Below are positions 35,534 through 45,157 of a stretch of 64,000 nucleotides of DNA, piece by piece. Source of the DNA: Rhipidocladum racemiflorum (Eukaryota; Streptophyta; Magnoliopsida; Poales; Poaceae). Under the pieces are notes generated by a model. The model saw only the letters and a list, made by a program, of their open reading frames with translations. It was not told the DNA's origin and did not search any database. The position numbers were made by a program, and so were the translations under genes. Every line of letters starts with the position of its first letter. Positions within the stretch are counted from its first letter, which is position 1. Where the stretch lies: assembly GCA_036346355.1 (NCBI GenBank), contig CM070581.1, forward strand, positions 43,419,849 to 43,483,848. The letters run 5' to 3'.

Positions 35534-35707
35534 TCTGGTTGATTCCTGTAGAACCACTGGAGATTGGTCAAGATCATCCTTAGCAGCAACTATCAGACAA
35601 GGAACTTCGTAGCCGGTGTTTTCTCCATGTGTAGCCACTTGCACAAGGAAATTTTTTTCTCTTTGCCAAGAAAATTCATCACAACTGCCATTTTAACAGG
35701 CATCACA
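35534..35707 (-). pseudogene. MIRO: Captured Miro GTPase gene fragment
   Basis: The minus strand encodes SCDEFSWQR, then VATHGENTGYEVPC, then the nucleotide-binding segment AAKDDLD and QESTR, ending at donor CCAGA|GTAAGC (35533/35534). This is the C-terminal GTPase domain of Miro, an outer mitochondrial membrane GTPase that links mitochondria to the cytoskeleton and ER. The frame is open over about 50 codons, with a stop just upstream (CDAC then TAA), so the fragment starts inside damaged sequence. The rest of the gene (N-terminal GTPase, EF hands, membrane anchor) is not seen. It must come from a host gene because Miro is not a transposon protein. Confidence 0.82.
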
Positions 35708-36769
35708 TTTAGTCATATGCAGAGCAAAGAAATTTATGTAGAATTGAATAATAGATCACATAACAACATATAGTAGAATAAACAATGGGGCATGACTCTA
35801 TTGAAATATAAGTTTAGATATATAGAATACAAAGGTAAAAAAGAATATCAATCCAAAAACGAAAAAAACCAACAGAAAGCAAGGAGAAAAACTATTAGAA
35901 ACGATATAGGTTAAAGAAAGCTAAACCCTTTCTTAAGAAATGTCTGTAAAAACCAGGATCAAACACATCTGCCCTTCCTATTTAAACTTTATGATATTTT
36001 TAACTAATCTCGAAATAGCTTCATCATAGTTTTAGATAGTCTTCCTTTGAAGAGTTCCACTATCCTAGATTAGAGGGTTTTTTTTATATCTCAGGCCTTA
36101 TTTGAAAGCACTCCATTAAAAATGCATGGAACTAAATATGACAGATTCCAAAGTTAATTTCCAATTCTTTGAAAAAGAGAATGGCTCAAGGTTGATTTAT
36201 TTCTTGTCACAACATTTCACATTGATCCAAGATACATCCCATTCTACACCAATTAATTACTCTCCAACAATCTTGCTGAATCTACAGTGAATTGGAGATG
36301 TTTACACTCCTCCAAGACATCAGAGAGCATTGCGCAAATAACTCTAAATCCACAAAGTTATTGCTCAAGATATCTCGTAACAAATAAAATGGTCTAACTT
36401 TAAACAAAGCAAAGCACTAGCAAAAATGATAGAGGTTCTCAATAAGGAGATATATAGAGCTACATCCATACTCGAAAGATCGATGTTGTCCTCGCAGAGG
36501 ATTCAAATAAACAATGTTGCAGTGTTGATTCTCGATCAAGAATAAGATGACCAAGCACATAGAGATTTAGCATCAAAATGTTATACAAAAACAACCATGA
36601 TCCATAATATTGATCGTGAATTCAGGATTTATGATGCACAACACTAGGGTGCCTTGTATTTGAACATAAACAAGTTTTTTAGTAATCATACAATGTTTAC
36701 CTGATCAGTAGTATTAGTTTACATAAATTGATTTCCAAGGACTAACCAAAATATGACACAACCAACAAC

Positions 36770-36878
36770 GCAAATTTGTAAACATTGAAGCAAACAGAAA
36801 GAATTCATATGCTATAATAATTTGTTCTCCAATTTAGAAAAATGCAGTGTTGCACACAAAATAGGCACCTATGACAAA
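36770..36878 (-). repeat. Inverted repeat within CACTA A, right arm
   Basis: Reverse complement of 35128-35238 with only a few differences. 35708-36769 between the Miro fragment and this arm is AT-rich and holds no gene I can recognise. Confidence 0.88.
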
Positions 36879-37321
36879 TTGCTATCAATAAATCACAGCC
36901 ATGTTGTCGTTTGCTGATTTAAGAAGGAAGAAGAATGCTAAATGTTCAAGGCTTCAAATGCAATACCACCTATTATTACCCTTAAATCTTCAAATCTAAA
37001 GTCAAGTTGTATATCTATTCTTCAATACCATACAAGCCTAGACATAGTTGTTCATTAAAAATTCTAGCCTTCTAATCTCAAGTAAGTACATCAGTACCGA
37101 AGTACTATACATTGTTCCTTTTTTTCCCCCTTTACCTGAAGCTTCCAATCACCCATGGAAAACTATCACAAGAGAGGAATTATGGTTGGACTCACATAAG
37201 TAAAAGCAACTTATAGCTCTAGTATAGTTAAGCACAAATTAATCACTTAAGCACATCATAGACTACATCTCAGTGCAAGTCCATTCAATCTTAGCTTGCA
37301 AATCACAAATCAACACTTAAA

Positions 37322-37817
37322 TCAAAGATCAGGGAGGGGAGGGGAAAGGAGGGGCGCTGACCTCAGGGAAGACCAGGGGCGTCGGTCGGCCGAGAGTCGA
37401 GGGCGACGCCGAGCTAGGCGGGTGCCGGCCAGGAGCTCGCCGAGGAGAGCTCGGCCAGGGGCTGGCCGGTCGAGGACTCGCCGGATCTGAGGAAGCGAGG
37501 GTAGGCGGCCGAGCCGAATCTGCGTGAGGCGGCAACCGCACCGGGAGAGGCGGCGCGGTTGGGGAACGGCCGGGAGGGCGCGACATCGAGCCGGGAGGCG
37601 GCGCTGAACCTGGAACGGCCACGCCGGCTAGGAGGGAGGAAGCCGGGGCGCTCGGCCCGAAGGAGAAGCTGTGGGTGGCGGTGTCGCCGAGGGAGGGAGA
37701 GCCGGAGCAGGGGAGCCGGAGAGGCGAGTTTACGAGGAGGCGCCGGAGGAAGCAGGCTTCAGGTTTGCTAGGGGCTAGGGCTGGGGAGTTTTGTGCAAAT
37801 AGGGTCGGAGGAAACAT
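37322..37817 (-). other. GC-rich first-exon-like block in CACTA A
   Basis: On the minus strand this 0.5-kb block abruptly changes from AT-rich to GC-rich sequence. It starts ATGTTTCC... near 37817, contains 'cagccctagcccctagc' (typical grass 5' leader wording), stays open for 162 codons rich in Pro, Ser, Arg and Ala, and ends at a possible donor CCTGAG|GTCAGC near 37362. It looks like a captured 5' UTR/first exon, possibly the Miro gene's own or another gene's. I do not recognise a protein domain. Confidence 0.45.
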
Positions 37818-38759
37818 GTCTTTTGTAACGCAAATTATGTGTTACTGCAATATATTCTTGTAACACATTGTTCAATGTGTTAAAGAAATGTGTTACAGAA
37901 GATATGTTTTGTAGTAGTGAGCCCAGATAAGTATGGAGAGTATAGAAGTTTGGTTTTGTGTCTTCTTCTGAAAAAGTGTGAGTCTCGAACGGAAAGGAAG
38001 TGTTTGATGGATAGAGTCGACAATCTAGCCCATCGGTTGCATTCGAGCGGGAATGGCGAACCGGTTGGGATAATATACATTATACATATACTGTGAAATA
38101 TCTTTTATGTCAAATGCTCTTTCAATTACTAATGCTATCGGTTGTTAAATGTTGTTTACAAATAAATGCTGCTTTATGCAATCAACCTAGTATAGAAGCT
38201 TATTCCTGTTGAAATAGCCTGCATTTAACTATATTTCCATACACTAAAGACTTGCGAGTACATACGTGTACTCACCGTTGCTTTGCTGTTGTTTACTAAC
38301 CTTGTCTCAGAGGATGGTTCCGATGGTGATCCGGATGGCTCAGGTGGTCCTCTGTTCTGCGAGCTGTGCGGCGGTTGTGGTCCTTCCTCCAGTCAGTAGC
38401 CTGTGGGGTTGTCAGGCCAGCTGCGCTGGTTTAGTGTTTCTTTTGCTTCCGCTATTGTTCCACTTTTGGATTTTGTAATGTGTATGTACAAGATTTACCC
38501 CCAGTTATGTAATTTAACTTTAGTTCATTACTTTGTGCATTGATACTCGTGTTGTTGGTACGCGATACTGGGCTACTGATCCAGGGAACCGGTATCGGAT
38601 GCGTACAGGCACCGGGTCTGAAGCTAAGGGTTCGATCCCGTCGATCGAATTTTTTTTAGATTCAGATTTTCGGTGTCGAGGCTTCTGTTGCTATACGGTG
38701 CTATACGCCACAGTAGACGGCGTACAGTACGGTATAGGAAGAGGGGTCCTCACAGACAC

Positions 38760-40190
38760 CGTGCAAGCTACATTTGTCCGCACATAGCATTACCTTCAAA
38801 GTGGCTGATGGCAGGGCTTGGCCATGCGGCTCCTCGTAGGTTCTGCACTGCTGCCCGATTCCCCTGGGATTTGCTAGGGTCGAAGTGGACAGTGTAGTTC
38901 GGCAATACCGCAAAATGGAGGTAGAGATCCCTGGTGAGGATGGGAACAAAAGACTTGGAGAAAACGTGCATGGCTTCCTCGCGTGGCGCAAGAGCTTGAT
39001 TATGTTTGGTTCGGACGATGAGGATGACAAAGACGATGACGATGATGATCCTCAAACGTACACTCCACGCAGAAACCTATCGCTAGGGACAAGTCCAACC
39101 CCCCCCCCCCCGCCGGCACCAGCCAGGAAAAGTCCAACTCCCCCGTCGGCACCAGGAAGAAAAAGTCCGTCTCCTTAGCCGGCACCATCCAGGCAAAGTC
39201 CGTCTCCTCCGCTGGCACTAACCAGGAAAAGTTCGACTCGAACATCAACACCATCTCGGAAGGCCGCACTGTCTCATAGCAAATCTCTGTCATCTTTGAA
39301 GTCGGCACAACCTTAGAAGAAATTACCAGCCGAGATGACTGAAGATGAACGAAAAAAGGAAAGAAGTGCATGTGTAACTTCTCACTTCAAAAAGAGGCTA
39401 TCGCCTTTGAAAACTAAAGTTGATGCTAATGAGCAGCAGTTTTTCTTGAGTATGGCAGAAGGCAAACAGTCAGGGGTGGCTTCTGAACCTTCAAAAATGT
39501 CAGACTACGAGCGCATCTGCAGAAAGTAATACTTGAAGGAGGCTAGTGCGGACGCGTTGAAATCACAAAATGAAAGAGATATTGCTGAACAACTTCGTGT
39601 TCACGAGGCAGGTCTAAGGTGGAGGTTCGTTAACGGGCAACCACTCATTGAACCAGCTCATGTAGACCACCTAACAACACAACTGTGGCGCGTGCATCAG
39701 TGGTACATGCAGCAGAGCAGAAATGGCATGGATGCATTCCCAGTCAAATACAAAGAATCGGATTTTCACAATGGGGATAATACCTTCTGGGTGCTTTTCC
39801 TCGAATTGTATATGTTGTACCAGCAAGATGCCTTGGACGTGAATATAGTCAGAGTGTGGACTTTGTAAGTTTCAATTTATATTATTGTATATATATTCAT
39901 GTACCACCTAACTTCATGTCTAACTTCTTTCTTATATATGCAGAATGGAGACACATACATGTAGAATAAATGGCAATGAAAACCTATGATTTATCGATCC
40001 AGGGATTGTCAACGAGGAGATTGTGCAGCAGGACCCAAATTTTCTTGATGAGCATTTATTTAATACTTTCTTGAAGCTGCAATACAAAACCTCCATACTT
40101 TTACCCTATAACTTTAAGTACGTATTACACTACTTCTAATATCGTTTTACTATTTTTACGTGACACGATGTGGGACTAATAGGCTATGTT

Positions 40191-40226
<36 letters not shown>

Positions 40227-40809
40227 CAGGTTTCACTGGGTCCTCCTTGTCATCGAGTTAGATGCTAGCAGGATTTTTGTCCTGGACTCGATGAGAAAAC
40301 CCCTTGAAGATTATGGAAACTTTTTCGACATGATGAACAGGTAAAGTCGATCGTTGCGTTATTGCTCTAGTAATATTCCATTCTATTGCAGTTAAGATTA
40401 ATTACTATTTAAAATCATTCACAAGGCATTCCAAAAATATTGCAAGAAAAGTCTTCGGCATCGTCCCTACATGAAAACATTCCAAATAATAATGGACTTT
40501 CCATGCATGAGACAGGACCCAGGAAATAATTTATGCGCATACTACGTATGCTCAAATATGCATTCAACTACGACGGAGAGTGTCGGCTATAACGAAGCCA
40601 TTGTATATAATTAGACATTGATCCCTACTTTTCATTCATTTAATATATATCATCATTAATTTAATTTCTCTTTTCTTCAATAACAGCGCTCCAGGTTGAA
40701 AACCAATAAGTTACTTCTAACAGAAGTTTTAGCAATTCAAGAGCAGATGGCTGGATTCATTCACGATCAAATCATCAATCCAAACGGCAAGTTCCATGAG
40801 AAACTTTAA
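38760..40809 (+). pseudogene. CACTA B gene, 3' exons: proline/lysine repeat region and Ulp1 (C48) protease
   Basis: The frame resumes PCKLHLSAHSITFKVADGRA, then an acidic run (DDEDDKDDDDDD), a KSPTPP-type proline repeat, and a Ulp1 domain. Exons end at 39864, 40117 and about 40340 with good GT donors; acceptors lie at 39943 and 40229. Catalytic residues are visible: histidine in FHWVLLVIEL (40230), aspartate in FVLDSMRK, glutamine and cysteine in MRQDPGNNLCAYYVC (about 40510-40555). The last exon ends NPNGKFHEKL and a stop at 40807-40809. Stops at 39176, about 39313 and 39527 break the frame. Such proteases are regular partners of grass CACTA genes; their job in transposition is unknown. Confidence 0.82.
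40194..40223. repeat. (TA)n microsatellite
   Basis: About 15 TA units within an intron of the CACTA B Ulp1 gene, just before the acceptor GAACAG. Confidence 0.95.
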
Positions 40810-41019
40810 TTCTACTGGAGTCGTTGAAAACCATAATTGGATTAGATGTACTGACACTATAGTTGTAAATAGACGATTGTAAAAACTAAATATTATGATG
40901 CTTTAATATATTTCAATTACGATTTAACGATGCTTTATATACTATATATTTGAAGGCAACATATCCTGTGCACGCTGGGCTTCCCGTGTACACACCGTGC
41001 ACACTACCTAACAAAATTG

Positions 41020-41243
41020 ATGAAAAACTTTGAAAATTTTTGCGGATGTACTTCGAAGATGACTCTACGTACGTATAAAATTGCAGGTTCAAATTCAAAA
41101 CATATGAAGAGTTACAAAAAACAGAAAATAAATTATTTTCTATTTTTTGTAACTCTTCATATGTTTTGAATTTGAACCAGCAATTTTATACGTACGTAGA
41201 GTCATCTTTGAAGTACATCCGCAAATTTTTTCAGAGTTTTTCA
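41020..41243. repeat. Foldback element or MITE in CACTA B
   Basis: A near-perfect inverted repeat with arms of about 105 bp and a loop of about 10 bp centred near 41132 (arms contain TACGTACGTAGAGTCATCTT and its reverse). The sequence outside the arms (GTGCACGCTGGGC...GTGTACACACCGTGCAC, 40965-41003) is also palindromic in parts. No clear target duplication was seen. 40810-41019 otherwise holds the 3' noncoding end of the Ulp1 gene. Confidence 0.8.
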
Positions 41244-41324
41244 TGTGCAAATTTTATACATAAGGCGTTGTACAAAATATTTGTTTCAAATTATATAATG
41301 CAAAGAAAATATGGGAAAAATTCC

Positions 41325-41649
41325 TCACTGCCGGTTCGTCCAAGAACAGACAGTGATATACATATCACTACCGGATTGCAGTATAGGCCGGTAGTGATTT
41401 ATATGTATCACTATCGGATTGTGGTATAGGCCGGCAGTGATGTGTATATATATCACTGCCGGATTGACTTTGAGCCGGCAGTGATATACAGGTATCACTA
41501 TCGGTTTTAGTTTGAGGAGGCAGAGGTATCTTTTATCACTGCTGGTTCCTGAGCCGGCAGTGATAATCCCGAGTATCACTGCTGACCAATCACTGCCGTC
41601 TGCTATAACCGGCTGTGATAGCGTTTCCTAACCGGCAGAGATTGCATGT
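41325..41649. repeat. CACTA B subterminal repeats
   Basis: At least ten copies in both orientations of a motif like TATCACTGCCGG or its reverse CCGGCAGTGATA, spaced 20-40 bp. In CACTA elements such motifs are transposase-binding sites flanking the terminus. Confidence 0.85.
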
Positions 41650-41661
41650 CCTGTAGTAGTG

Positions 41662-42435
41662 TGTGGGCCTTGGGGGACCTAACTCGGGCCTCGGGGGATC
41701 ATCGTGGGCCGAAGTGGGGGAAGATTGGGCCATGTGGGGGAGGGTTTTGGGTAGCAAACCTGCTGCCCATGCGCCACCCCCCCACCACTTGCGCCCCACC
41801 CTCCCCTCCACAACCCTAGCAGCCCCTCCCTTCTCCCGTTGCACCTCCACCCTTTCCCCCCTTCCTCCTCCACCTCCTCTAGCCAGCCCTAGGCGAGTTC
41901 CACCCCATCCCTTGCTGCCACGCCCCTCCTCTTCACTGTCCTCGCCATTGGGAAGCTCCGCGACGAGAGGATCCGGCGGAATCGGCGCGTGGAAGTAGAT
42001 CGGGCTACCGGGAGGAGTTTTCGTCGATTCGTCGTTCGTCGGGCTAAGGTATGGTGATAGGAGATCCTTGGGGTGGATTAGGTGCTGTGCTAGTGGTGTT
42101 TTTGATGCCCTCGATCAATGTTTAGGTGCTGTAATTAGAGGTGTAGATTCGTTTAGTAGATCTGTTTCGCGCAGTAGCCTCGGCCAATTCCGGACAGTCA
42201 ACTTCGGTCGCAGTTTTGGGTTTTGGGAGTAGTTTGCAAAGTCGCGGTAGATGAGCGGTTGTGTACTGTTTTGTGGGCAAGTTTTAAGCATGTTGTACCT
42301 ATGTGCAGGTGGTGTGACCCCGGGAGTACCCTCAACCTCTCGCCACTCCGTCGCTCACGGTTGAAGGCAAGTGTATTGGGATGGTTGTGTCTATATGCTA
42401 TGTTGAATTTCCATGTTTGATTCTTGCATGTTATA
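41662..42435 (+). mobile_element. Gypsy LTR E, left part
   Basis: Same family as 9887-12231, lacking its first 100-150 bp, which should lie beyond the missing left end of CACTA B. Exon 1 ends CGGGCTAAG at 42048; intron 1 is 42049-42308 (shorter, 260 bp, GT-AG); the middle exon is 42309-42366 (58 bp); intron 2 starts GCAAGTG at 42367 and is interrupted at 42436 by the 18.9 kb D insertion. Confidence 0.82.
42431..42435. repeat. Target-site duplication TTATA (left copy)
   Basis: TTATA precedes TGTCGGGACCC at 42436 and follows GGGTGTTACA at 61292-61296, defining the D insertion within LTR E. Confidence 0.92.
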
Positions 42436-43959
42436 TGTCGGGACCCGAACATGCAAATCCGGACCCTTTGTGTATTCAACACTAGTCCAGGATCACGCTA
42501 GTGCACACAGTCTCAACATCGGTAAATACCACAATCATACACATCGATAGTAATAAAATACTTTAATTAAGATAACCAAACTGGTTGCTCGACCTTATGG
42601 TCACGTTACAAGAGTACGCCACACAGGGCGAAAACTTATTTAAGGAAATAAATTGCAGCGGAATGAAAGTACCAACGTGGCCAAATCCAGTATACCACAG
42701 GCAACTGACTGCCTCCCTCCCTAAGTAGACGGCTCCTCCTGAAGTTCTTCCTCCAAAGCTGGCGTCGCTTCTCCTTCAACTGATGTTGTATTTTGGCAAG
42801 GGTGAGTACTTGGTACTCAGCAAGTCATGCACAGAATGCAGATAATATTCTATATGCATGGCTTATTACAAAGAGTAGGCTAATAGGTACATTTGCAGTA
42901 AAACAGCAGTTAACAAGTAGCATAAGTAGATTCAAAAGCAGTAAAAGTGAAGATTATATCAATAACTTTTCCAAGAGTTAAGTAAACACTTTTCCTTTCC
43001 TAATCCACATTTCCATCAACATCATTATTTAACCCAACCAATCTTTCCAAGACCAAGCTGTTTTCATGAAAGTCTAACCCTTGACTGTAATCCCCGAGCA
43101 ATGTCCAGTGCCGCGAACACAGCTATTCGAATAGATTTTACACTCTGCAGAGGTTATGCACTTTACCCACAAGATACAGTCAAACACCACAAAGGCGAGT
43201 GATCGTAACAAAGCATTTCAGAGACCGCAAACAATACAAGTGAACCTCTCCGGCTTTTTTCATACACCATCCCTTCCCTTAACAGAGGCGAAGTATGGGA
43301 CCGACATACCGTTGGACGGGTACCATGCCATAGTACTGGTACGCTCCCCTTTCAAGCTACACAAAAGGTGTAGTTGACACCCCGAGGTACCACATGCAAG
43401 TTATTAGTAACTTACTCAACTAGGTCCATCCCATTACAGACATGTGGTTGCACGTTCGACTCAGATCAAAGGCTTGAAAGGTTAAGTTCTTAGGATGACC
43501 AGGGCAAGACTACCCGAAGAACCAAAATGACATTCCCGGTGCCACACATGGCCCACCATATCATTCTTGCCACTTGCCCCAGTCTAAATCTATTTATCAA
43601 ACCTGGTTGATTACCATGCACCACGTGCCATCAACAATCACAACACATGATACTTCTTCAAAATAGGTTCAATATCTCATTAAGTCAATATTAACATTTG
43701 ATAGTCCAAAATCATGTCATGTGCACGTAGCAGGTCTAAGCAATATACTACGACGGTCTAAGTACCCAATGTTGGCAATTTTAGTAATGTCCAACTAAAT
43801 ATTCCACAACTAGGATGGCAAGGGTTCATGGAACATAATTAAATAGTCATGGTGTCATACTGCAATTTGGCATTTATCTAATTCCCAGAAATAATTTAAA
43901 AATTTCTAATTAAATTAGCATGCAATAATTTAAATTAAATTAATTTCAAAAATGGGATC
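42436..43959 (-). mobile_element. Solo gypsy LTR D, distal (left) part
   Basis: Orientation minus: the element starts TGTAACACCCC at 61291 and ends GGGTCCCGACA here. Its stem-loop (plus strand CAAGGGTGAGTACTTGGTAC-TCAGCAAG, 42797-42824) is followed on the minus strand, 17 nt on, by an acceptor-like AACATCAG at 42780, as in the other LTRs. No gene is seen. It is cut at 43959 by Copia D (duplication GGATC). With 59116-61291 the LTR is about 3.7 kb and has no internal region. Confidence 0.75.
43955..43959. repeat. Target-site duplication GGATC (left copy)
   Basis: Repeated at 59111-59115 right after the Copia D 3' LTR. Confidence 0.92.
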
Positions 43960-45096
43960 TGAAGGATCGTTATTTTTTATCCATTTGATTTTGATGATGA
44001 GTATTTGAAAAAGATTTGAAACCAGTTTGATATTTCGACAAGATTTATTTTTTGGTTTCTTTATTTGAAAAGATCTGAAATCAGTTTGATTATTTGAAAA
44101 GCTTTTTGATTTTTACAAAGGTTTTGGTTTGTGTTTTGAAATCGTTTTCTTAGAATATTTAATGCAATGCACTCCTGTGAGTGGTTGCATGGTTTAATGT
44201 GAGTCAAGTCGCGGATTTGTGCTCGGAATCGTTTTATGGTTTGTTCATGTGCAGGTATTACTCGAGGGCGAATGTGGTCGATGAATGGACCGGAACTAGG
44301 TTCATGGGGGAACTAAGGTTCGGGACTAGGTTCAGGGGGAACTGAGGTCTTGGTGGTCAAGGATGTCATGCGGGACGTTCGGGCTAAGATAATGGTGCAC
44401 ATGAAGAATGGTTAGTCACGTGAGAATGGAAGGAGGTCATTCGCGTGCAAAGTGTTAGTCACGTGAGTATGGTAGGGTTGCCATACGCGTGCAAGAGTTG
44501 TACTCGGCCAGGTTGGGCCAAGAGGAGTTGTGTTGAATACATACTCTTTCTAGGATTAGGAGTGGGACTCCTTCTAGGATTAGGAGTAGGAATTGTATTC
44601 ATGACTCCTTGTGTTTTGCTCCTTTAAATAGGAGGGGTTGTCTCCTGTTGAAGGGCATCAAGCTTTGAGCAAGCTTTAGGGTTGTACTCTTTTGTTTGGA
44701 GTACTTTAGACAAAAGAAAGGATAAATAAAGATCAAGTTCTTCAAATCTTTCGGCGAGCTACAATTATAGTTAGATCTATTCTTGTCTTCTTCTATCACA
44801 GCAAGCTTACGAGGTTCATAACTTTTGATCTGTAAGTCCGATCGAGCTGATTCTTTTTGGGTTCGATTTGTATTGGAATCTAGTTTCTTGTATCCAAATT
44901 TCAGGTCGTTCTGACAGTTGGATCTCCAGGAATTCGCGTTTTACCGAACCTCTATCATTCTGTTTTTGTCGAATACGAGGCAATTATTTGGTTCTGTTTT
45001 GGGGTGAACTTTTAGTAGATCAAGAATTTGGTTTTAGCTTCCGCACAATCATTCACCCCCCCTCTGATTGCTATATTCGTGTCTTTCAATCCTACA
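43960..45096 (+). repeat. 5' LTR of Copia D
   Basis: 1,137 bp, same length as the 3' LTR. It has a TATA-like TTTAAATA at 44623-44630, tandem 'gtcacgtgagtatgg...acgcgtgcaag' blocks upstream, and two copies of 'ctaggattaggagt'. The downstream end is rich in T and ends CCTACA. Confidence 0.93.
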
Positions 45097-45098
45097 AG

Positions 45099-45110
45099 TG
45101 GTATCAGAGC
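45099..45110 (+). other. Primer-binding site of Copia D
   Basis: TGGTATCAGAGC two bases after the LTR, complementary to initiator tRNA-Met. Confidence 0.92.
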
Positions 45111-45157
45111 TTGGCTCTACTAATCCATCTTAACAGGTGATTAGTAAAAGGTAAGTT

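Larger units (their letters stand above)
34242..37919. mobile_element. Non-autonomous CACTA element A (gene-capturing)
   Basis: 3,678 bp. Left terminus CACTACATCAGGATAGG, right terminus TGTTTTGTAGTAGTG; flanked by the 3-bp duplication AGC (34239-34241, 37920-37922). The termini are rich in subterminal repeats of the AGTAACAC/TGTTAC type (34265-34620 and 37810-37900). The empty site in the 5' LTR confirms the boundaries. No transposase is encoded. It carries a piece of a Miro GTPase gene (35534-35707, minus), an internal inverted repeat, and a GC-rich exon-like block near its right end. Confidence 0.93.
21905..38754 (+). mobile_element. Chromovirus A (Ty3/gypsy, Tekay-like), nested
   Basis: It has LTRs of about 4.06 kb, tRNA-iMet PBS, gag, protease, RT, RNase H, integrase and chromodomain, a PPT, and an exact GACAC duplication (21900-21904 and 38755-38759). 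It starts TGTAATATCCCGAG and ends GGGTCCTCACA. The 3' LTR carries CACTA A (34242-37919). Removing the chromovirus and one GACAC restores the CACTA B reading frame (EPT then PCKLH), so it inserted into an exon. The coding region is frameshifted in several places, so the copy is inactive. Confidence 0.95.
30986..38754 (+). repeat. 3' LTR of chromovirus A, interrupted by CACTA A
   Basis: Segments 30986-34241 and 37923-38754 match the 5' LTR closely; the gap is CACTA A plus its 3-bp duplication. The predicted middle exon here is 33220-33289 (70 bp, with a small indel relative to the 5' LTR). The stem-loop is at 38251-38280. It ends GGTCCTCACA followed by GACAC. Confidence 0.92.
38760..41661 (+). 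mobile_element. CACTA element B, right part to its terminus
   Basis: Continues the CACTA from 21904 and ends with the terminal inverted repeat CCTGTAGTAGTG (41650-41661). It includes the 3' exons of the transposon/Ulp1 gene, an AT microsatellite, a foldback insert (41020-41243) and a dense block of subterminal repeats (41325-41640). It borders directly on LTR E sequence (TGTGGGCCTTGGGGG). Confidence 0.88.

Noticed and set aside
37296..37490. Arginine-rich plus-strand frame in CACTA A
   Set aside because: Opposite strand of the GC-rich island, where the minus strand shows the leader-like wording and donor site.
44240..44260. ATGTGCAG|GTAT in Copia D LTR (also near 63379 in Copia F) as an LTR intron acceptor like those of the gypsy LTRs
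   Set aside because: A possible acceptor, but it lies upstream of the TATA-like box, so it would not be in the transcript leader.
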